From assembly GCA_963575645.1 (NCBI GenBank), contig OY754464.1, forward strand, positions 60,610,948 to 60,674,947: a stretch of DNA of 64,000 nt, written 5' to 3'. The DNA comes from Xanthostigma xanthostigma (lineage: Eukaryota > Arthropoda > Insecta > Raphidioptera > Raphidiidae). The position numbers and the translations under genes are program-made. The notes under the pieces were generated by a model. The model searched no databases, was not told where the DNA came from, and saw nothing but the letters and a program-made list of their open reading frames with translations. Positions 56,825 to 64,000 of the stretch are shown here, in pieces (position 1 is the stretch's first letter; the number at the start of each line of letters is the position of its first letter).

Positions 56825-57505
56825 GCGGGGTGGAGTAGTGGTGAGAGCACTAGAGTACCAGGTTCGAATCCCGGCAGGGCCAGATGAGGCTGGGACTTTT
56901 TTCCTGTTGCTTCTCCCCGATAAACGGTAATCCTCCTACCGGCCATCTTGTTGAGGTTTTCCATGGTTTCCCTCAATAATTCCAGATATAAATATCGAGA
57001 TGGTTTCTTATTCAAGGTCATGGCCGATTACCTGTCAAACTCCTATGCTTAAAACTTGCCTGCCTTATCCCATAGATATAATATATCTATGGGATAAGGC
57101 AGGCAACTCACTCGCGTACTCTAGTCTAATATTATTAGACTAGAGTACGCGAGTGAGTTGTGAAAGTGTCTGCAATTCAGACAGAGAACAATTCCTTATC
57201 TCTATGGTAACTAATGATACAAAACAATGCTGATTTGAGTAAACAAATATCTGGTTTTTTGGGTTTTCTGCAGCGTTCGCTCTCTCAACTGAGGACACTT
57301 TCACTTATGGCAAGCATACGAACTAGCGTATGCCTTATCCTAATGTTCTAAAATTCCTTCATTCGCCCAATGCTGTTATTTAAGTGGAAGTTTAAAAATG
57401 AGGAAAAGAACGGGAAATATGATAGATGGAATATAGTAATGCTGCGAATGGCGTCCGTTATGACATAAAGTCGAGAAACGGACGTTAAACGCATTATTAT
57501 CATTT
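56825..57505 (+). mobile_element. tRNA-derived SINE, copy 2, split by an insertion
   Basis: Head: GGTGGAGTAGTGGTGAGAGC (A box) and GGTTCGAATCCCGGC (perfect B box). Body and tail match copy 1 (GGCCATCTTGTTGAGGTTTT, GACGTTAAACGCATTATTAT). The anticodon-arm region is shorter than in copy 1. Between 57067 and ~57330 unrelated sequence interrupts the body, flanked by TGCCTTATCC on both sides, which looks like a ~10-bp target duplication. Confidence 0.85.
57057..57160. repeat. Two adjoining perfect palindromes
   Basis: 57057-57104 is a perfect inverted repeat, TGCCTGCCTTATCCCATAG to its complement around ATATAATATAT. Directly next to it, 57105-57159 is a second, AACTCACTCGCGTACTCTAG to its complement around AATATTATT. 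The first re-uses the SINE sequence itself. Further on GTGAAAGTGTC (57161) is mirrored by GACACTTTCAC (57295). Confidence 0.85.
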
Positions 57506-57510
57506 TATGG

Positions 57511-58100
57511 TGGTTTCAAGCTTGTATATCCTGGTTTCATCAGCAAAAAATGTGTTTCCTGTCAAATAATTCCTTCAATATGAAAAATCCTTGGCACTTG
57601 GAGGGTCAAACATATTCCAAGACTATTCTAAATCTGTGGACATAGACACACCATTGCGGAGTGCCGCATTCGGGTAAAAACCGAGTGGTGCTTAATTTTG
57701 ACCAGGAGTGTATATGTTGTATATATATATATATATTCGACATTCGTGTAATGAATACGGCGCATTGTGCGTGATCACGCATATATAGTCTGCGTGAAGT
57801 GAAGAAGAGCACTCTTGAAGACGAAAGCTTTAAGTCAAAAGCATAGCATACAAATAAGCTTTACAGCAGCACGCGGCAGCAGTAATTTCATTGGAGACGT
57901 AACGAGCCAGCCACACTGTACTTGCGAGGGACTCTAGACTCTAGAGTTTTTGTATAATTTCTCGCATTCGCGCTATAGAGCCAGTGCAGTTTAACCTCCC
58001 TTTAAATCATCGCGCGTTAGTAGTATATGGCTACCTAGAAATATACTCCTGCACTCTTCATCTGAAATCATTTCCTCTCGCCCTTAAAATCGTTACAGCT
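57511..58100. other. No gene seen
   Basis: Contains a (TA)n run at ~57720-57735. ORFs at 57606-57812 and 57984-58229 are unsupported. Confidence 0.4.
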
Positions 58101-58336
58101 CTCCCGACGCTATATTTAAAGCTAAAGGGGTCGGCTAAACCTCAGTTAAAGAACCAAAAATTAGGAAAAACATTTTTGAAAAACTTTTTTATAAAGAATA
58201 TTAAAAATTACGTAATATCTCATGTGTAGCCAAAACTTGTTCTCAAAAAGTTCTTCTGTAGGATCTGTAGGGTGATTCTTAGTTCTTCTTTTGACGTTCA
58301 CCCGAACCCTTTAGCTTTAAAAATAGTATCGGGAGT
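58101..58336. mobile_element. Inverted-repeat MITE
   Basis: CTCCCGACGCTATATTTAAA, then GCTAAAGGGGTCGG at left is mirrored by CCGAACCCTTTAGCTTTAAA and ATAGTATCGGGAG at right, with GTTAAAGAAC / GTTCTTC further in. About 236 bp, arms moderately diverged. Confidence 0.65.
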
Positions 58337-58764
58337 AACCATTTTTAGGCGAGGAGAAAAGATTTGAAATAGTGCAGGGGATATTTGTAATACTCTGATG
58401 ATTAGCTACACCGTTGTAACTAATTTTGAAAATGTAAAAAAATATATGTTGCCATTTGAAAAAAAATGCATCTACACTTCCGGTTGAGTTTGAAGTAGGT
58501 ACCAAAAAATATACCTCATCAGTTTCCGAAAGTAAGTCTCTAATTGAACAAAAAACTATTTAAACTTTTTTTTGTATCTAGTAGGATACACGAATTATTC
58601 ACTGTTATGTTACCATTTTCGATGAATATGCAAAGTCGTTTTTAGTGTGTCCTCTATTCTAACTTTTCAACCGTTTGTTAAAAAAAGAGAGCGTGTATTT
58701 TATACTACACAATACTGAGTAAGACGGATATATGTAACTGTAAAAAAACTGAAAAAAGACCGAT
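58337..58764. other. No gene seen
   Basis: AT-rich spacer without recognised features. Confidence 0.4.
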
Positions 58765-58769
58765 CATAA

Positions 58770-58850
58770 TAGCATCGACCGCCGGAATCGAACGTACGAC
58801 CTTTAGGTTGCGAGGCGACCGTTCTACCTAGCTGCCAACTTAACCTAATT
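58770..58850 (-). mobile_element. tRNA-like SINE head fragment
   Basis: On the minus strand: GGCAGCTAGGTAGAACGGTC (A-box region), CGCCTCGCAACC (anticodon-loop region) and TACGTTCGATTCCGGCGG (B box). The layout is that of tRNA-derived SINE heads; stems are imperfect and no closed acceptor stem exists. It lies just upstream (minus sense) of nothing recognisable. Confidence 0.55.
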
Positions 58851-58880
58851 GTACTGGTATTTATAGTATATTATGGTTCA

Positions 58881-59135
58881 TTAAGTGGAGAATAGTGCCT
58901 CTTCGAAAATTTTGAATCTAGTCCCATCTTTTGGCATATTTTTGACTTGAAGCCAGGTAGTTCCTTGTTCCATAACTTCTTCACGAACAGTTCTTCTCTA
59001 GGATATTTTGGGTCGTCCTCTTTTTTGGTATCCCGGTGAGCTCCAATCCAAGGCTCTCTTCGCTATGTCGTCATCTGTCTTTTGCAGCGCGTGTTCTATC
59101 CAAGTCCATTTCCTACGTTTTATAGTTAGTTTACC
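58881..59135 (-). pseudogene. Endonuclease/reverse transcriptase LINE, C-terminal end with one stop
   Basis: A minus-strand frame reads TIKRRKWTWIEHALQK, then IAKRALDWSSPGYQKRGRPK, a TAG where the family normally has Trp (near 58999), RRTVREEVMEQGTTWLQVK, and ends EEALFST with a natural stop at 58881-58883. The order WIGHxLR, ALxWxPxGxRxRGRPKxTWRRT is the conserved C-terminus of RTE-like LINE polyproteins. Only ~80 codons remain, with a single nonsense change. Confidence 0.8.
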
Positions 59136-59138
59136 TTA

Positions 59139-59795
59139 CCGTGTCAAAAGAAATTTTACTTCAAAAACCTGAATATATATTTTTATAACAATAAAAAGTC
59201 ATATATATATATATAATATATCGAATTGATAATTGATTTTTTAAATAGATTAAAAAAATACAGTTATGTAACACTGATTGCACTAATTGATCAATTTTTA
59301 GTTATTTATTTGCTTTTAATCACAGTTAGCCAGTTGAGAGTTCATTAAATAATGTAGAAAAGTCTAACATATATAACGACAGTCAATTGTTTAACAAAAG
59401 CGTATTCTCTATCGTAACATAATTTACGAAATCTGTCTACTTGCGACATATCAATGAATCTATTTTACTAGACTTAAGCGATTTAGGACGACTCCCTCGA
59501 GTATTTGAACATTGAAATATATATAATGCATACATACTTTATTTTTTATCGAATATTAGTGCACGCAAATAGCTATATACTCTAATATTAAAATTATATA
59601 TCTATGCCTTCAGTTATTTTATACTCGTATATTAATTTAGTAAAACCTGAAATTTATTATTTATTGAGATATGTTTTATTAGTGTAGTTGCCTATATTAT
59701 GCACGAGAAACTATCCAGGAAACTATAATCCCATCAAAAACATAAATGTGAAGAAATGGGTCGAGTTCTTGTCAAAACTGTGTTTTGTTATCTTA
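59139..59795. other. No gene seen
   Basis: AT-rich with a TA-rich run at ~59200-59222. Nothing recognised. Confidence 0.45.
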
Positions 59796-60234
59796 AAAAA
59801 ATTCCAGTCAATTGGGCGACGAGACCATTCCAACTTAAAAAATATTGACATTTGATGTTATTATGTAGTATAATACAGAAAACAAAATTTCTGATATCGC
59901 GTGCGGTGACGCGGGTAATGGCTATAAAGTTAAGAAAAAAAATGTTTAACAAAAGTTTTTTGAAAAAATAAATATAATAATAAACCGTTATGGCAAGTAT
60001 ACCATTATTACACATAAAATAACGTTATAGCATACATAGATTTGCATATCAAACATCTTACCAAAGTTTGGTTTCAATCCACTCATCTGTTTGACCTGTA
60101 TCGTGTATACAGACTTTTTCCAAAAATATATTTTTTGATTTTTGAGGACCTCAAACGAAAAAATATTGTAAAACTTGGAAAAGTGATTTTCGACCTAAAC
60201 TAGTTCCATTCCCCACTTGTAGGTTGGAATGATA
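59796..60234 (-). mobile_element. R1 dispersed repeat, copy h (internally deleted)
   Basis: Reverse copy with both ends (CCAGTCAATTGGGCGACGAG to AGGTTGGAATG). The Helitron-like CGCGTGCGGTGACGCGGG word at ~59900 is joined directly to the TTAAGAAAAAAAATGTTT region, so the middle ~170 bp is missing relative to copy d. Confidence 0.75.
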
Positions 60235-60329
60235 AAAATTGTGTGAACTGATAATAATTTACTGAAAACTGCTCCATTGTTAGACCTTTAAAAATTTGGT
60301 TCTCACTCATTTTCAGATATGTGAAAATA

Positions 60330-61533
60330 TTCAAAGCAATGGCACGTCAATCCGGTGTCGGAGAGGCAACCGGATGACGAGTGGTAATCTGGGCATATGA
60401 GTGGTGCAGAACCCCCTGGTAGCGGCCAAAGTGACCCCAAATGGACGGGGGCGGCGATATGGGGGTGTGTCAAAATCGAAAAATGTTTGAAAAGGCAACC
60501 GGATAAAAATGCGGTTGCATTGAAGGAAATACCCTAATTATATAATAAATTTTTTTTGCCATCCGAAACACGCGGGCCGTTTTTGCACTAGCGAATAAAA
60601 AAAAAATTTAAAAAAAACTGAAAAGGCAACCGCTTCAAAATTAGTGAGCATACTTATTGACACCACCAAACGTTGGAAAAACATTGCCATCCGATCCTGA
60701 TGGGCAGTTTCGGAGAAACAACCCCTCAAAGTCGCCGAAAAACCCTTTTTTTCGATTTTTTCAACAATAAGTAAAAAAAACACACTAAAAATTGTTCAAA
60801 TCGGATGGCATTCGAAATTTATACTGTCCTAAGTACAAATAATAGTGTGTATCAATGCCATCCGATTTCGATTAAATTTACCCCTATTTAGCCACCCCCA
60901 AAACTCATGAAAATAACAATTTTATGCAGCGTATGGCATTATTTTTCTTGTTTTTGAGTTTTGGGGGTTGGCTAAATAGGGGTAAATTTAATCGAAATCG
61001 GATGGCATTGATACACACTATTATTTGTACTTAGGACAGTATAAATTTCGAATGCCATCCGATTTGAACAATTTTTAGTGTGTTTTCTTTACTTATTGTT
61101 GAAAAAATCGAAAAAAAGGGTTTTTCGGCGACTTTGAGGGGTTGTTTCTCCGAAACTGCCCATCAGGATCGGATGGCAATTTTTTTCCAACGTTTGGTGG
61201 TATCAATAAGTATGCTCACTAATTTTGAAGCGGTTGCCTTTTCAGTTTTTTTTTAATTTTTTTTTTATTCGCTAGTGCAAAAACGGCCCGCGTGTTTCGG
61301 ATGGCAAAAAAAATTTATTATATAATTAGGGTATTTCCTTCAATGCAACCGCATTTTTATCCGGTTGCCTTTTCAAACATTTTTCGAATTTGACCCACCC
61401 CCATATCGCCGCCCCCGTCCATTTGGGGTCACTTTGGCCGCTACCAGGGGGTTCTGCACCACTCATAGGCCCAGATTACCACTCGCCATCCGGTTGCCTC
61501 TCCGACACCGGATTGACGTGCCATTGCTTTGAA
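60330..61533. mobile_element. Long fold-back element (1.2 kb), near-perfect palindrome
   Basis: TTCAAAGCAATGGCACGTCA at left and the complement at right, with TA outside (60328-60329, 61534-61535). Arms of ~590 bp match almost perfectly (GGCAACCGGATAAAAATGCG, ACACGCGGGCCGTTTTTGCA, GATCCTGATGGGCAGTTTCG, CCCCTATTTAGCCACCCCCA). The loop is only ~35 bp at 60915-60950. The words GGCAACCGG and GCCATCCGA recur within each arm. The 81- and 60-codon ORFs inside are not independent of the repeat. This is the longest and tightest hairpin in the window. Confidence 0.9.
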
Positions 61534-61720
61534 TAAAAGGTATAGCCAGAAAAGGGGCCAGAAAGTCGAATGCTTTTGTCGCCTTGGAAACCAATGGCTA
61601 AAACGTAATGTACTTTTCGACAACTCTAATGAATTGTAAATTGAAATTACGTCTGTTCATAAAGCAAAGAATGTCTGAAATTGTGCTTTTTGTTCCCTAT
61701 CTATTGTTTAAAAAAATTCA

Positions 61721-61885
61721 AAAAAAAAAATTGAACCTCGTTCAAAAAAGGGTCACCAATTTAATATAGGTACCTAATATATATAGTACATAAAACGTGA
61801 TGGTAATTAAATTGGTGCCGACCTCAAAACTTTGTTATTTTACGCTTTTTAATGACCCTTTTTTGAAGGAGGTTTAATTTTTTTT
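61721..61885. mobile_element. Small inverted-repeat MITE
   Basis: AATTGAACCTCGTTCAAAAA and AGGGTCA at left are mirrored by TGACCCTTTTTTGAAGG and AGGTTTAATTTT at right; inner CACCAATTTAATATAGG pairs with AATTAAATTGGTG. About 165 bp. Confidence 0.75.
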
Positions 61886-63094
61886 CGTTAAGTTTTTTAT
61901 TTATATTTCTTAGTGATCTTTCTTTTGTCTAATAAAACCGAAGAGCAACGTTTACGCCGACAACTACGACTGCTGCAATATTTCTTTGCTTTTTGTAAAT
62001 TTTCTAAAAAATTGCTGAACCGATTTTGCTAAAATTTGTATGGGATCAGCTTTGAGACATACTCTATCGAATAAAAAAAGAATCTTCGAAATCGGTTCAC
62101 AGCTAACGGACAAACATACAAAAAAAACAATCGAATAAAGAATCTCTTCCTTTTTTAGATGTCGGTTAAAAAAGAGACGTGATAAATAGTCAAAGTTGAA
62201 AATTGAAATTAATAATCGAGTTTTACATGTTTTTTTTGACACGTGCTACGCTTAAAAAAATCCATGTTCTATTTCTTCTGTCCATACGTTCTTTGTGACT
62301 TCATTCGCCGTCGTATTACGACCGGAATATTACTGCACCGGTATCTTAGAAAACCAGGGATTTCCTACACAGTCCAATTTATTGTACATCCCTGTATACG
62401 CATTGAAGATGATAAAAAGACGTGTCCCCCGTTGCCTTTAAGTACCTCGTTGTGTGCGTGTTCAGCGCCCCTCTTGTATACAGCGTATAGTAAACCATGG
62501 AATTGAAAATACCAAATTGACAGTGAAATGTTTTCGAGTGATTTCGCCTTCCACGCGAAGAATATAAATGCAATTATACAGCGGCGCATGAATGTTGTTT
62601 ATAGGGCTTCCGTATCAGAATTCCGAGATTTCGCACAAAATATCTAACATATTGTATTGATTTCGGAACCGAGGAAATTAATTTCCGAATTCCGAAAATT
62701 ATAAAACCAATAAAAAATTCAAATATTTGCTTAATTTGCCGATCACAAAGTTGGCGTTAATAAAACATTTTTTGAACTTTCTAGGCTAGTATAACTTTTA
62801 ACTGATTTCAAAAAACAATTTTTATATACCGGGTGAGTTTTTTAACGTGGCACATCCGAATATCTAGAGAAGTAAGCACTCTGGGAAAAAATATCTCGGA
62901 TCAGAGTCAAATCATTTCACCGCATTTACCTATGATAATATCAATAATGAATTACTGACTAGATGCATAAACAAATCTCTATGTGTAATGTGTATCTTAT
63001 AGTATTTTGTATTCCATAGCATATACTTTGTAATCTATTTTTATAATATTATGTGCTAATGGCCAGAGTAGTCGAAGCGCATTTTTTTTCTCTA
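61886..63094. other. No supported gene
   Basis: 61990-62180 has AACCGATTTTGCTAAAATTT and AAATCGGTTCACAGCTAACG text seen in LINE/Helitron tails. 62829-62850 (ACCGGGTGAGTTTTTTAACG) looks like an orphan transposon end. An 87-codon ORF at 62243-62506 and its antisense partners have no recognised domain. Confidence 0.4.
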
Positions 63095-63535
63095 AATAAA
63101 AAAAAATCTCTATGTAACTTAACTCAATGGTTTAACGAAAACAGTTTAAAACTGAACCTCGAAAAATTCAGTATATAAAATTTGGAAAGAATGGTTTGCT
63201 CAATCATAATTTAGTTTTACCTGATTTTGGTGCAATAAATTTATCAGAAATTGTTAAACTTCTAGGTGTCCACTGTCCACATCGACAAAAACTTGACATG
63301 GAAGCAACACATTGAATATCTTATAAATACCGTAAATAAATACATATTTCTTATTCGTTCTTTAAATAAAACTGTTCCCTGTTCAGTTTTACTGAATATA
63401 TATTATGCTTACGTGCACTCGCGTCTGTCCTATGGAATAATGTTTTGGGGACGTTCAGTTCATATAAATAACATATTCAAAATTCAAAACAGATGCATTC
63501 GAGCAATATGTAATAAAGGACCACGCACTTAATAA
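63095..63535 (+). pseudogene. Non-LTR reverse transcriptase fragment
   Basis: 63266-63532 reads HIDKNLTWKQHIEYLINTVN, then LIRSLNKTVPCSVLLNIYYA, LSYGIMFWGRSVHI and IFKIQNRCIRAICNKGPR, the thumb region of CR1/Jockey-type reverse transcriptases. Just upstream, NLTQWFNENSLKLNLEK in a frame with stops extends the similarity. The catalytic motif is outside the remnant. The frame is cut by the small inverted repeat starting at 63536. Confidence 0.85.
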
Positions 63536-63662
63536 TAGTATATTGTGCGACTAGTGAGAGAAGGAGAAGATTCCATGAGCGTGAAATTTGCCGCACGAGC
63601 GTAGCGAGTGCGGTAACAGGCGGGTGGAATATTCTCCTTCGATCAATGGTCGCACATAATAC
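63536..63662. mobile_element. Small TIR insertion in the reverse transcriptase pseudogene
   Basis: AGTATATTGTGCGAC at left and GTCGCACATAATACT at right are inverted, with GAAGGAGAA / TTCTCCTTC inside and a CGAGCGTAGCGAGTGCGG centre. About 125 bp. Confidence 0.65.
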
Positions 63663-63663
63663 T

Positions 63664-64000
63664 TTATTCAACTAGCACGAGTAATATGTAATCGGGGCCC
63701 TGATAAAAGAGGAAAAATAATAAATCACTTCATTGATTGACGTACCCACCGCCCTAGATGCACACAAAATGGCCCTGACTTTCGCTGAATCGCGATGCTG
63801 TTTTCATATATACAAATCGCTACCGCGTTCCTATTGGTCCAGAAACTATGCAGTAATAATTCATTACCGTACAGTTTCGGCTCCCTACCGCGTTCCTATT
63901 GGTCCAGAAACTACGCAGTAATACATTATCGTACAGTTTCGGCTCATTATTAGCACTCTACGCGTCAACATGAAGTAATTTATTATTTCTCCAGAATTTA
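63664..64000. repeat. 65-bp tandem duplication in gene-free end
   Basis: TACCGCGTTCCTATTGGTCC, AGAAACTATGCAGTAATA and GTACAGTTTCGGCTC form a unit at 63821-63885 and again at 63886-63945 with a few changes. No gene is supported to the window edge. Confidence 0.75.

Noticed and set aside
63821-63945. A CRISPR array or satellite
   Set aside because: Only two units, no spacers; simple local duplication in a eukaryotic background.

Overview
This window looks like intergenic or intronic DNA of an arthropod nuclear genome, most likely an insect. It is AT-rich, has no long open reading frames, no operons and no ribosome binding sites. It carries tRNA-derived SINEs, a Helitron of the type common in insects, a mariner copy, hAT and PIF/Harbinger-like MITEs, and decayed non-LTR reverse transcriptases. 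I cannot name the order or species. No intact host gene is visible. The best host-exon candidate is a short open stretch on the minus strand at 15128-15359, and several GC-richer patches (18000-18260, 48230-48460, 54590-54760) could be promoter or exon remnants.

The dominant structure is a dense population of fold-back (palindromic) elements. At least a dozen, from about 0.47 to 1.9 kb, are inverted repeats whose ends lie next to TA dinucleotides, as expected for target duplications of the Tc1/mariner/IS630 superfamily. The clearest are 3215-4767, 14637-15132, 17000-17905, 19134-19603, 25636-26405, 27471-28363, 31106-32688, 34821-35981, 39183-39662, 43309-43922, 52324-54230 and 60330-61533; 36988-38732 belongs with 3215-4767 by its ends. 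Many have arms of 400-620 bp that look almost identical, so read-through transcripts would fold into long double-stranded hairpins. Small ORFs inside them are mirrored in both arms and are not convincing genes.

Layout. 1-9 kb: a ~0.5 kb direct repeat pair, a MITE, the first large fold-back, a Helitron-like 3' end and a tRNA-derived SINE. 9-25 kb: a dispersed repeat family (called R1 here), element Y, PIF/Harbinger-like MITEs, two related fold-backs, a KRBA2-like integrase remnant and a DD41D mariner pseudogene. 25-30 kb: a four-layer nested insertion including a non-LTR retrotransposon end. 30-40 kb: three large fold-backs and two copies of another repeat (W) that act as empty sites for each other's insertions. 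40-48 kb: mariner-like, pogo-like, hAT and fold-back MITEs and a Helitron holding a tRNA-Lys-like sequence. 48-64 kb: more R1 copies, several reverse transcriptase pseudogenes, a second SINE split by an insertion, and the 1.2 kb fold-back at 60.3-61.5 kb.

Nothing here forms a pathway. The genes are transposase, integrase and reverse transcriptase relics, all broken. The interest lies in transposon biology: abundance of fold-backs, nesting order, internal short-motif arrays, and a MITE family whose ends match a splice donor consensus.
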